Source: NVTR01 sp036480115 (GTDB taxonomy: Bacteria; Pseudomonadota; Alphaproteobacteria; Rhodobacterales; Rhodobacteraceae). From it: DNA of 64,000 bases. Where the stretch lies: the NCBI GenBank assembly GCA_965224795.1, contig CBDDAE010000002.1, forward strand, positions 496,001 through 560,000, in the 5' to 3' direction. Shown piece after piece: positions 1 through 7,545 of this stretch. Every line of letters begins with the position of its first letter. Positions within the stretch are counted from its first letter, which is position 1. The translations under genes were made by a program, and so were the position numbers. The notes under the pieces were generated by a model that was not told where the DNA came from, ran no database searches, and worked only from the letters and a program-made list of their open reading frames with translations.

Positions 1-1
1 T

Positions 2-427
2 TTGTCAGAACTAATGGGTGTTTGGCTGGCCCCGCTGCATGCTCTGGACTCCAAGGGCGATCCGATAGAAGAAATCGTCGGCTATATGCTTAGAAAACTG
101 GAAATGTCGCGACAATTTCCGCGGGAAAGCCGGCTTTTCGCCAATGAAATCATCCAGGGAGCGCCACGGATAATGGACCAGATAAAGGGCGATTTACGGC
201 AATTGGTGGAAGAAAAATCAGCAGTGATCCAGAACTGGATCGACGCAGGTAAAATTGCTGCTTTGGACCCGGTTCATTTAATATTTTCGATCTGGTCCAC
301 CACCCAGCATTACGCGGATTTTGACGTCCAGGTGAACGGTATTCTTTCCCCAAACATGGACACGCATTTCAAAGATGCTGCCAATTTTCTTGAACAGTTT
401 TACCGCCGGGCTCTGGCCGCTAATTAA
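2..427 (+). CDS. rutR: RutR-like TetR-family regulator, 5' truncated
   Basis: This is the C-terminal ligand-binding part (141 residues) of a TetR-family repressor; the helix-turn-helix end lies outside the window. The visible part resembles E. coli RutR, the uracil/thymine sensor: it has WLAPL near the left edge, SRLFANEIIQGAP, GDLRQLVEEKSA, and the HLIFSIWSTTQHYADF segment, which in RutR carries Trp and Gln residues contacting the pyrimidine. It is convergent with preA, 29 bases away, and a RutR-like palindrome lies in front of preT, so regulation of the neighbouring pyrimidine-reduction operon is the natural role. Family assignment is from recalled similarity; the DNA-binding domain cannot be checked here. 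Confidence 0.85.
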   Translation: MSELMGVWLAPLHALDSKGDPIEEIVGYMLRKLEMSRQFPRESRLFANEIIQGAPRIMDQIKGDLRQLVEEKSAVIQNWIDAGKIAALDPVHLIFSIWSTTQHYADFDVQVNGILSPNMDTHFKDAANFLEQFYRRALAAN

Positions 428-456
428 AGTGGGTTTCCTGTAGAACCAGTTGCTAA

Positions 457-1764
457 CTATTCTGCAACTTTAACGGCCGACGGGTTGTTGGGATGCGTTG
501 TCCAGTTGGCATAATCGGCGCTGACTTTCTGCCCGGTACGTTCATCCAACGTCCCTGCTGCCAGTGGATCAAGCGTGATGCAACCTTCAACCGGGCACAC
601 ATTCAGACACAGATTGCAGGCGACACATTCATCATCCTTAACCTCAAACACCCGATCGGCGGACATTGAAATTGCTTGGTGGCTGGTATCTTCGCAAGCA
701 GCATAGCAGCGCCCGCACTTGATGCACTTGTTCTGATCTATCTTGGCCTTAGCGACGTAGTTCAGGTTCAGATACTGCCAATCACTTAGGTTTGGCACAG
801 CGCGGCCAACCACTTCTTCAACGGAAGAATAGCCTTTTTCATCCATCCATTGCGACAGGCCCGACACCATTTCATCAATGATTTTAAAGCCATAGGTCAT
901 AACGGCGGTACAAACCTGAACTGAACCCGCCCCCAGTGACAAAAATTCCGCCGCATCGCGCCAAGTTTCGATGCCACCAATGCCCGATATCGGCAGATCC
1001 GCTGTTTCAGCGTTGCGGGCAATTTCAGCGACCATATTTAACGCAATTGGCTTGACCGCAGGGCCACAATAGCCGCCGTGCGATCCCTTGCCGTCAATCG
1101 TCGGTTCCGGGGCCATGATATCCAGATCAACCGAGGTGATCGAATTGATAGTATTGATTAACGAAACAGCATCCGCCCCACCTGCCAACGCGGCCGCAGC
1201 CGGACGACGAATGTCTGTGATATTTGGCGTCAGTTTCACAATAACCGGCATCCGGGTGTTTGCTTTGCACCAGCGCGCCACCATTTCAATATATTCCGGC
1301 ACCTGGCCAACCGCTGATCCCATACCGCGTTCGGCCATGCCATGCGGGCAACCAAAGTTAAGCTCAATCGCATCTGCTCCGGTTTCTTCCACTGGCGGCA
1401 GAATGGATTCCCAGGCGGCTTCTTCGCAAGGCACCATGATCGAGACAATCAACGCGCGGTCCGGATAGTCGCGTTTGACAGTTTTGATTTCGCGCAGGTT
1501 GGTTTGCAGGGGCCGATCCGTGATCAGCTCAATGTTATTCAGCCCCAAAAGACGGCGATCCGCACCCCATATCGCGCCATAGCGCGGGCCATTGACGTTG
1601 ACAATCGGCGGACCTTCTTCGCCCAGAGTTTTCCAGACGACACCGCCCCAGCCAGCTTCAAAAGCTCGGCGTACATTGTATTCTTTATCCGTGGGCGGGG
1701 CAGAAGCCAGCCAGAATGGATTGGGGGATTTGATCCCAACGAAATTGGTGGAAAGGTCAGCCAT
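457..1764 (-). CDS. preA: NAD-dependent dihydropyrimidine dehydrogenase subunit PreA
   Basis: This is the catalytic subunit that reduces uracil and thymine to 5,6-dihydropyrimidines, the first step of reductive pyrimidine breakdown in the cytoplasm. The first ~320 of 435 residues form a dihydroorotate-dehydrogenase-like FMN barrel (FVGIKSPNPFWLASAPPTD; NFGCPHGMAERGMGSAVGQ; ISGIGGIETWRDAAEF). The C-terminus has two 4Fe-4S ferredoxin motifs, Cys347/350/353/357 and Cys380/383/386/390. It is the last gene of an apparent preT-VOC-preA operon, starting 3 bases after the VOC stop. The position matching the catalytic Cys of mammalian DPD in the mobile loop appears to be Val, as I recall for E. coli PreA too. 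Length is normal for the family. Confidence 0.95.
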   Translation of the reverse strand: MADLSTNFVGIKSPNPFWLASAPPTDKEYNVRRAFEAGWGGVVWKTLGEEGPPIVNVNGPRYGAIWGADRRLLGLNNIELITDRPLQTNLREIKTVKRDYPDRALIVSIMVPCEEAAWESILPPVEETGADAIELNFGCPHGMAERGMGSAVGQVPEYIEMVARWCKANTRMPVIVKLTPNITDIRRPAAAALAGGADAVSLINTINSITSVDLDIMAPEPTIDGKGSHGGYCGPAVKPIALNMVAEIARNAETADLPISGIGGIETWRDAAEFLSLGAGSVQVCTAVMTYGFKIIDEMVSGLSQWMDEKGYSSVEEVVGRAVPNLSDWQYLNLNYVAKAKIDQNKCIKCGRCYAACEDTSHQAISMSADRVFEVKDDECVACNLCLNVCPVEGCITLDPLAAGTLDERTGQKVSADYANWTTHPNNPSAVKVAE

Positions 1765-1767
1765 GGC

Positions 1768-2148
1768 TTAGCCCTCTTTAAAAGATTCAAGTAGAATTAG
1801 GTTGTTTTCCGCGTCACGCACCATCAGCCAGCGGATACCCTCAGCCCAAGGCGCGTCGTCAGGACCGTTGGTAATTTCAACACCAGCTGCAGCAAGCCGC
1901 AAGGCTTCGTCATCCACATCATCGCAAACCAGACAAAGGGCTGGCGTATCTGTGATTTTAATTTCTGAAGGTTTGGCAAAATGCAGCCGGGTTTCCGCAC
2001 CCGGCAGGATTAGAAATATCCAACGATAATCCTCCCCGTAAGGGGCATTAGTATGAACTTCGAAACCCAATTTCTCAGTGTAGAATTTCAATGCCCGATC
2101 CTGATCTATTACGGGAATTGATTGGAACATGATGCGTTTGATGGCCAT
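1768..2148 (-). CDS. VOC-family (glyoxalase-fold) protein in the pyrimidine operon
   Basis: This 126-residue protein has a vicinal-oxygen-chelate fold: the start KRIMFQSIPVIDQDRALKFY and the end MVRDAENNLILLESF are the paired beta-alpha-beta edges of the family. Candidate metal ligands include His in TRLHFA and Glu in LILLES, but the set is not diagnostic. It sits between preT (5 bases upstream) and preA (3 bases downstream), all on the same strand, so it is almost certainly co-transcribed with dihydropyrimidine dehydrogenase. Substrate is unknown. A role connected with pyrimidine products or with the flavoenzyme's side products is only inference from position. Confidence 0.85.
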   Translation of the reverse strand: MAIKRIMFQSIPVIDQDRALKFYTEKLGFEVHTNAPYGEDYRWIFLILPGAETRLHFAKPSEIKITDTPALCLVCDDVDDEALRLAAAGVEITNGPDDAPWAEGIRWLMVRDAENNLILLESFKEG

Positions 2149-2153
2149 TTGTT

Positions 2154-3491
2154 CTACTCCGCTAGATTTGCATGAATATCTTCTGCCGCATCACGCCCTT
2201 CGGCCACGGCAGTTACCGTCAGATCATCGCCGCCACTGGCGCAATCACCACCGGCCCAGACGCCGGAAACAGACGTGCGGCCATCCCCAGTTACGGCTAT
2301 TTTGCCAGCTTCAATCTTTACGGCGTCAGGAATTCCGCCGATGGTCTGGCCAATGGCTTTGAACACCTGATCTGCAGCCAGTCGAAACACCTCACCGGTT
2401 CCCTTTAACGCACCACTTGTTGTTTCGGTATACTCAAATTCCATCTCAGCAACCGCGCCATTGCCGTGCACTGCCACCGGTTGCGCATTATAGATGATCC
2501 GAACACCTTTGGACGTGGCCAAATCAATTTCATAGCCCGAGGCCGCCATCCGGTCGCGCCCGCGCCGATACACCATGGTGACATTATCCGCCCCCAGCAA
2601 TTTGGATTGCACCGCTGCGTCAACGGCCGTCATGCCGCCGCCAATCACCACAACATTGCGACCAATATCTAGTTTTGAAAGGTCATCCGCCTGACGCAGA
2701 TCGGCAATAAAGCCAACGGCATCGCGTACATTTTCCCGATCTTCGCCATCCGCCCGCAGCTCATTTACACCCGACAATCCCATACCCAGAAACACTGCAT
2801 CATATTTTTCAGTCAGGTCCTTTAATGACAACCCATCACCCATACCTTGCCCGGCTTGCAGATCAATGCCGCCAATTTTCAGCAGCCATTCCACTTCAGC
2901 CCCGGCGAAACCGCCGACCGATTTATAGGCGGCGATGCCAAATTCGTTTAGACCGCCGGGCTTAGTGCGCGGATCATATATGGTAACGCCGTGTCCCTTC
3001 ATCGCTAAACGATGTGCGCAGGCCAGTCCCGCAGGCCCCGCCCCCACCACAGCGATTGATTTTCCGGTCTTTGCCTGGCGCCGGTATGGGTGGGCATCGG
3101 CGGCCATTAATGTATCGGTGGCAAATCGCTGCAAACGGCCGATTTCCACCGGTTTGCCTTCGGCTGTTTCGCGCACGCAGACTTCTTCACACAGGGTTTC
3201 TGTCGGGCAAACACGGGCACACATTCCGCCCAGAATATTCTGGTCAAATATTGTGCGCGCCGCCGCTTCCGGTGTCCCGGTTTGAATTTGGCGAATGAAC
3301 AGGGGGATATCAATGGTGGTTGGACAAGCCGTCATACAAGGGGCGTCATAGCAAAAATAACAGCGATCAGCGGCGACCGCGGCCTCGTGCTGATCAAGGG
3401 GCGGATGCAGGTCGGAAAAATTTTCCTGCAACTGCTTTTGTGTCAAGCGTGCATTCACCACCCCTTGGGTCATTGGGCCGTTTGCCATCAA
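2154..3491 (-). CDS. preT: Dihydropyrimidine dehydrogenase electron-transfer subunit PreT
   Basis: PreT (445 residues) takes electrons from NAD(P)H and passes them through FAD and iron-sulfur clusters to PreA. The N-terminal half has the Cys-rich domain typical of glutamate-synthase-small-subunit-like flavoproteins (CYFCYDAPCMTACP; GGMCARVCPTETLCEEVC). An FAD-binding Rossmann motif follows (VVGAGPAGLACAHRLAMKG), then an NAD(P) motif (VVIGGGMTAVDAAVQS), and a C-terminal FAD contact (GVWAGGDCASGG). It is the first gene of the preT-VOC-preA operon. A RutR-like palindrome lies 57-72 bases upstream of the start. The start used here (MMANGPMTQGVVNARL) has a GGAGGCG-type ribosome site upstream; the second Met is an alternative. 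Confidence 0.95.
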   Translation of the reverse strand: MMANGPMTQGVVNARLTQKQLQENFSDLHPPLDQHEAAVAADRCYFCYDAPCMTACPTTIDIPLFIRQIQTGTPEAAARTIFDQNILGGMCARVCPTETLCEEVCVRETAEGKPVEIGRLQRFATDTLMAADAHPYRRQAKTGKSIAVVGAGPAGLACAHRLAMKGHGVTIYDPRTKPGGLNEFGIAAYKSVGGFAGAEVEWLLKIGGIDLQAGQGMGDGLSLKDLTEKYDAVFLGMGLSGVNELRADGEDRENVRDAVGFIADLRQADDLSKLDIGRNVVVIGGGMTAVDAAVQSKLLGADNVTMVYRRGRDRMAASGYEIDLATSKGVRIIYNAQPVAVHGNGAVAEMEFEYTETTSGALKGTGEVFRLAADQVFKAIGQTIGGIPDAVKIEAGKIAVTGDGRTSVSGVWAGGDCASGGDDLTVTAVAEGRDAAEDIHANLAE

Positions 3492-3547
3492 TCGCCTCCT
3501 ACAACGTCATGTCCTGTGCTGCGTTCAGATTGGCAGCTTTTTATTTT

Positions 3548-3563
3548 TTTATCAATTGGTAAA
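3548..3563. promoter_or_regulatory. Candidate RutR operator upstream of preT
   Basis: TTTATCAATTGGTAAA is a 16-base near-palindrome with one mismatched pair. It matches 11 of the 14 defined positions of the E. coli RutR consensus TTGACCA-N2-TGGTCAA as I recall it. It lies 57-72 bases upstream of the preT start, in an AT-rich stretch where the promoter should be. The truncated RutR-like gene at the window start supports the call. Confidence 0.6.
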
Positions 3564-3712
3564 ATTTTAAATCGATAACCTATTGATTTCACCGACCTCG
3601 CTATCGCATTTAGATGCAAACGGCACTTTCAACCCTACTTTGTGTAGAGTATGTTAAGCTAAGCATTGGGCAAGCCTGCATCAGACAGGCCGAATAATCA
3701 GGCGAGGACCGC

Positions 3713-4201
3713 ATGGCAAAACAAAACAACTCTGCTGATGTAGAATTTATCAAAGCACTGGCAGCTTTGTTGGATGAAAACGATCTGACAGAAATTGAAG
3801 TAAAGCGCGAATACGGTGACGCCGATCGGCTGAATGTTAAAGTCTCGCGCACAAAGCAGGTTGTTCAAGCGGCTGTTCAAGTCGCCGCCTCAGCACCTGT
3901 AGCTGCCGCCACCGCAACCGAGAACCCCGCCAGTGATGGTGGTGGCCAGGATGATCCGGCCGGTCACCCGGGCGCGGTAACATCGCCGATGGTGGGTACA
4001 GTTTACATGTCGCCAGAACCAGATGCGCCGCCCTTTGCCAAGGTGGGCGATACGGTTTCCGAAGGCGACACACTGCTTATTGTTGAGGCTATGAAAACCA
4101 TGAACCACATACCGGCCCCCCATTCCGGTACGGTGAAACGCATTCTTGTGGCTGACCGGGACGCTGTTGAATTCGGCGCGCCGCTGATGATCGTTGAATA
4201 A
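3713..4201 (+). CDS. accB: Biotin carboxyl carrier protein of acetyl-CoA carboxylase
   Basis: AccB carries the biotin that is carboxylated by AccC and then passed to acetyl-CoA, giving malonyl-CoA for fatty-acid synthesis. The 162-residue protein has an N-terminal helical region (residues 1-50), an Ala/Pro-rich linker (50-85) and a C-terminal biotinyl domain (about 87-162). The biotinylation motif is EAMKTM with Lys128. The start follows a GGCGAGGACC ribosome site. accC begins 12 bases downstream, so the two form the usual accBC operon, followed here by aat. Confidence 0.97.
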   Translation: MAKQNNSADVEFIKALAALLDENDLTEIEVKREYGDADRLNVKVSRTKQVVQAAVQVAASAPVAAATATENPASDGGGQDDPAGHPGAVTSPMVGTVYMSPEPDAPPFAKVGDTVSEGDTLLIVEAMKTMNHIPAPHSGTVKRILVADRDAVEFGAPLMIVE

Positions 4202-4213
4202 GGGCACATCGTC

Positions 4214-5560
4214 ATGTTCGACAAAATCCTGATTGCCAATCGCGGTGAAATTGCCTTGCGGGTTGTGCGGGCGGCGCGCGAAATGGGTATTAAATCGGTT
4301 GCAGTGCATTCCACCGCCGATAGCGACGCGATGCATGTCCGCATGGCTGACGAAGCCATCTGCATTGGGCCACCCCCCAGCGCCGAAAGCTATTTATCAG
4401 TTCCTGCGATCATTGCCGCCTGTGAAATCACCGGGGCACAGGCCATCCACCCGGGCTATGGCTTTCTGTCTGAAAACGCTAATTTCGTGCAGGCTTTGGA
4501 AGATCATGACCTTAAATTCATTGGTCCGACGGCTGAACATATTCGCATCATGGGCGATAAGATAACCGCCAAAGTTACGATGAAAAATCTAGGCGTGCCC
4601 TGTGTTCCTGGCTCTGATGGTGGCGTTCCAGATCTAGAAACTGCGAAAAGGATCGGCAAGGACATTGGCTATCCGGTGATCGTCAAGGCCACTGCTGGTG
4701 GCGGCGGGCGCGGCATGAAGGTGGCGATGACAGCCGCCGATATGGAAAGCGCCTTTCACACGGCAAGGGCCGAAGCCAAATCAGTTTTTGGCAATGAAGA
4801 ATGCTACATTGAAAAATACCTGCTAACGCCGCGCCATATTGAAGTTCAGGTTTTTGGCGACGGTAAAGGCAAGGCCGTTCATCTGGGGGAACGCGATTGT
4901 TCCCTGCAGCGGCGACATCAAAAAGTGTTTGAAGAGGCCCCTGGCCCGACCATTGACGCCAAAACCCGGGCCAAAATCGGTAAAACCTGCGCCGAAGCGG
5001 TCGCTGGCATCAATTATGCTGGTGCCGGCACTATTGAATTTCTGTATGAGAACGGCGAATTTTATTTCATCGAAATGAACACCCGATTGCAGGTGGAACA
5101 CCCGGTCACAGAAGCCATTTTTGGTGTTGATCTGGTACGCGAGCAAATCCTTGTGGCGGCGGGTCAACCGCTGTCATTTTCCCAAGAAAATTTGCAGGTT
5201 AACGGCCACGCGATTGAAGTCCGTATTAACGCTGAAAAACTACCAAATTTCGCGCCTTGCCCCGGTCGCATCAGCCAGTACCACGCCCCCGGTGGCCTGG
5301 GTGTGCGCATGGATTCTGCACTGTATGACGGCTATTCAATCCCGCCCTATTACGACAGCCTGATCGGCAAACTGATTGTGCACGGCCGCGATCGCCCCGA
5401 AGCCCTGGCCCGTCTCAGCCGCGCCCTTAGCGAACTGATCGTTGATGGAATCGACACCAGTATTCCGCTGTTTCCTATGCTTTTGGCCGATCCGGTTGTT
5501 CAGTCGGGCGACTACAATATCCTTTGGTTGGAAAACTGGCTGGAAAAAAACCTGGCCTGA
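4214..5560 (+). CDS. accC: Acetyl-CoA carboxylase biotin carboxylase subunit
   Basis: AccC (448 residues) uses ATP and bicarbonate to carboxylate biotin on AccB. The domain order is biotin carboxylase N-domain (FDKILIANRGEIALRVVRAA), ATP-grasp domain with the glycine-rich loop KATAGGGGRGMK, the ERDCSLQRRHQK segment, the catalytic EMNTRLQVEHPVTE motif, and the biotin carboxylase C-domain. Length is the usual ~450. It is co-directional with accB and aat with short gaps of 12 and 9 bases. The lack of a fused biotinyl domain separates it from PccA at 47002-49002. Confidence 0.98.
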   Translation: MFDKILIANRGEIALRVVRAAREMGIKSVAVHSTADSDAMHVRMADEAICIGPPPSAESYLSVPAIIAACEITGAQAIHPGYGFLSENANFVQALEDHDLKFIGPTAEHIRIMGDKITAKVTMKNLGVPCVPGSDGGVPDLETAKRIGKDIGYPVIVKATAGGGGRGMKVAMTAADMESAFHTARAEAKSVFGNEECYIEKYLLTPRHIEVQVFGDGKGKAVHLGERDCSLQRRHQKVFEEAPGPTIDAKTRAKIGKTCAEAVAGINYAGAGTIEFLYENGEFYFIEMNTRLQVEHPVTEAIFGVDLVREQILVAAGQPLSFSQENLQVNGHAIEVRINAEKLPNFAPCPGRISQYHAPGGLGVRMDSALYDGYSIPPYYDSLIGKLIVHGRDRPEALARLSRALSELIVDGIDTSIPLFPMLLADPVVQSGDYNILWLENWLEKNLA

Positions 5561-5569
5561 CTTGCCCAA

Positions 5570-6211
5570 ATGTCCACAAACATAACCCCCGAAATATTGC
5601 TAAAAGCCTATGCCGCTGGTATATTTCCAATGGCGGAAAGCCGGGATTCAACTGACTTATTCTGGGTAGATCCCCCCCAGCGCGGGGTTTTCCCGCTGGA
5701 TCAGTTTCACATTTCACGCAGCTTGCGCAAAACCATTCTGTCAGCCTGTTTTCAGGCACGTTTTGACTCTGATTTCGAAGCAGTGCTAGACGCCTGTGCG
5801 GATCGACAAGAAACCTGGATCAATGCCGAAATCCGCGCCCTCTATCTAGAACTGCACAGTCTTGGCTATGCCCACAGTCAGGAAATCTGGCAAAATGATC
5901 AACTGATCGGAGGTGTTTACGGCATCTGTATTGGCCAGGCATTCTTCGGTGAAAGCATGTTTTCACACAGGCGCGACGGGTCAAAAATTGCGCTGACATG
6001 GCTGGTGGATCGCCTACGCCAAACCGGGTTTCAACTGTTTGATACCCAGTTTATCACTCCGCATCTGGCCAGCCTGGGCGCAATTGAAATCAGTCGCGCC
6101 AGCTATCAGAATCAACTAAAATCTGCTATCCAAACAAAGGCTAATATCAATTCTCTAAGCCAACCGCAGAAGGCTCAGGAAGTGATACAGCGCAACACCC
6201 AGACATCGTAA
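5570..6211 (+). CDS. aat: Leucyl/phenylalanyl-tRNA-protein transferase
   Basis: Aat transfers Leu or Phe from aminoacyl-tRNA to proteins with N-terminal Arg or Lys, marking them for ClpAP under the N-end rule. The 213-residue protein has the typical start (ITPEILLKAYAAGIFPMAES), WVDPPQRGVFPLDQFHISRSL, the core GGVYGICIGQAFFGESMFS, and LFDTQFITPHLASLGA. Length fits the family. It is third in the accB-accC-aat run. Its last 37 bases overlap, tail to tail, the 3' end of the DUF2155 gene on the other strand. Confidence 0.97.
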   Translation: MSTNITPEILLKAYAAGIFPMAESRDSTDLFWVDPPQRGVFPLDQFHISRSLRKTILSACFQARFDSDFEAVLDACADRQETWINAEIRALYLELHSLGYAHSQEIWQNDQLIGGVYGICIGQAFFGESMFSHRRDGSKIALTWLVDRLRQTGFQLFDTQFITPHLASLGAIEISRASYQNQLKSAIQTKANINSLSQPQKAQEVIQRNTQTS

Positions 6212-6633
6212 CGTGAATGGTCCAACCCATTCAACGCCGGGCTAGAGGCGATCATCCAACCGGAAAAAGCCTGGGATTGGTCCCCGGCATTGCGAATGAT
6301 CAGATGCGCCGTCGCGTCCCCTGCGGGGTTACCGGTTGGGTATCGACATTCGTTCAGGGATACCTGAATACGTCCAAGCTGTTTCGTCTGGCCCGGGGTC
6401 AGTTCGAAATCCACCACCTCACCCGAAACCTTATCCAGTGCACGCAGCATCACGCCCTTTGGCGCAAGGGTAGCCTGTTCGATTTGAGGGGGCAGAATTA
6501 CGGGCGCAAGTTCGATCGTATCAAGTGGTAGTATCTCTTGGGTAATTGGACTCTGGATGACTGATTGTTGGGCGTAAACCTGTGGCGCGAAACAACATAA
6601 GCTTATGGCTAAGCTTGCGAAAATTCGCATCAC
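6175..6633 (-). CDS. DUF2155 domain secreted protein
   Basis: This 152-residue protein starts with a clear signal peptide (MMRIFASLAISLCCFAPQVYAQQ, cleavage after about residue 21). The mature part holds the DUF2155 signature: VMLRALDKVSGEVVDFEL, IQVSLNECRYPTGNPAGDA and a C-terminal SSPALNGLDHSRYDVWVLRC. The family is conserved in alphaproteobacteria; its molecular role is not established to my knowledge. Two Cys in the mature domain could form a disulfide. Its start overlaps the mlaD stop by 4 bases, so it is translationally coupled to mlaD. Envelope function is inferred from the signal peptide and this linkage. Confidence 0.88.
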   Translation of the reverse strand: MMRIFASLAISLCCFAPQVYAQQSVIQSPITQEILPLDTIELAPVILPPQIEQATLAPKGVMLRALDKVSGEVVDFELTPGQTKQLGRIQVSLNECRYPTGNPAGDATAHLIIRNAGDQSQAFSGWMIASSPALNGLDHSRYDVWVLRCITS

Positions 6634-7079
6634 TCTTTTCCGCTTCCACTAACAAATTTAAGCAACAACTCGACCAATCCAACGGAACTTTGCGTGTCTT
6701 CAATTTCTGAGCCGGGCGCAAAATTTTCCAATGATCCACCGGGCAGCAGTTCTACAAAATTGCCGCCAAGCAACCCTTCGGAAGAGACAACAATCGCGGA
6801 ATCGTCTGGCAATGCGATAGATTCATTAACCGTAAATTCTGCTTCTGCGCGAAAAGTTAGGGGGTTTAAAATCAGGCTGGTTACTGTGCCAACTTTTACA
6901 CCTGCCATGCGAACATCTGTGCCCACCGATACACCTTCTATGGATCGAAATGACGCAGAAAAAGTGTGCTTTTCGCCGCCGCCTGTAAAACCGGTAATTT
7001 GCCCGGCATAGAACAAAAATCCAATTGCTGCCGCCAAAACGGCGCCACCGACAATTACTTCTGTAGTGTTTTCAGACAT
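6630..7079 (-). CDS. mlaD: MlaD-like MCE-domain lipid transport protein
   Basis: The 149-residue protein has one N-terminal membrane helix (EVIVGGAVLAAAIGFLFYAG) and a single MCE domain (EGVSVGTDVRMAGVKVGTVTSLIL; SSEGLLGGNFVELLPGG). This is the pattern of MlaD, the periplasmic phospholipid carrier of the Mla system that keeps outer-membrane lipid asymmetry. The C-terminal helix (SSVGLVELLLKFV) is typical of the hexamer pore. The MlaF and MlaE partners are not in this window; here mlaD sits between an NDUFA12-like gene (5 bases) and DUF2155 (4-base overlap), an order common in Rhodobacteraceae. Confidence 0.9.
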   Translation of the reverse strand: MSENTTEVIVGGAVLAAAIGFLFYAGQITGFTGGGEKHTFSASFRSIEGVSVGTDVRMAGVKVGTVTSLILNPLTFRAEAEFTVNESIALPDDSAIVVSSEGLLGGNFVELLPGGSLENFAPGSEIEDTQSSVGLVELLLKFVSGSGKE

Positions 7080-7084
7080 TTACT

Positions 7085-7468
7085 TTATTCCGGCTGCCAG
7101 GCTTCATAGTCGCGCCGCTCTGTTGGATTGGGGTTTCGCATGGACCCTGTGGGCGCATAGGCTGCATCCGATCCAGTTGGGTTTTCCTGATGCGGTTTTT
7201 CCCAGTTTTTGTGATCAAACGGATCCTTGGTTGGTGGCTCGTCAAATGTGTGGTGCAGCCAGCCATGCCATTCGGGTGACACCCGGCTTGCTTCGGCCAA
7301 ACCATTGAAAATAACCCAACGACGTTTCTTATCACGGGTTTCATAGTATTTGTTGCCCTGCTGATCCTCACCAACCACCACACCACGTCGCCAGGTAAAT
7401 AGCTGCGTATTGAGTGTTTGATCATTCCACCAGGTTACAGAACGCAATAGTGTCTTGAGGATGCCCAT
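7085..7468 (-). CDS. NDUFA12-like NADH:ubiquinone oxidoreductase subunit
   Basis: This 127-residue protein belongs to the NDUFA12 (B17.2) family of accessory subunits of respiratory complex I, found in alphaproteobacteria and mitochondria. Family features are TWRRGVVVGEDQQGNKYYETR, RRWVIFNGLAEASRVSPEWHGWLHHTFDEPP, and a C-terminal tail rich in Pro, Tyr and Trp. The start is placed at MGILKTLLRSVTWW because a CCGGAGGG ribosome site sits just in front of it; a longer reading from 7492 lacks one. It is first in the run with mlaD and DUF2155. Confidence 0.92.
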   Translation of the reverse strand: MGILKTLLRSVTWWNDQTLNTQLFTWRRGVVVGEDQQGNKYYETRDKKRRWVIFNGLAEASRVSPEWHGWLHHTFDEPPTKDPFDHKNWEKPHQENPTGSDAAYAPTGSMRNPNPTERRDYEAWQPE

Positions 7469-7545
7469 TATACCCTCCGGTTTAGAGTTCAATATCGTAT
7501 GGCGGATTGGGCCAAAAAGGTCCAGCGACGATCAGTATTTTCCGA

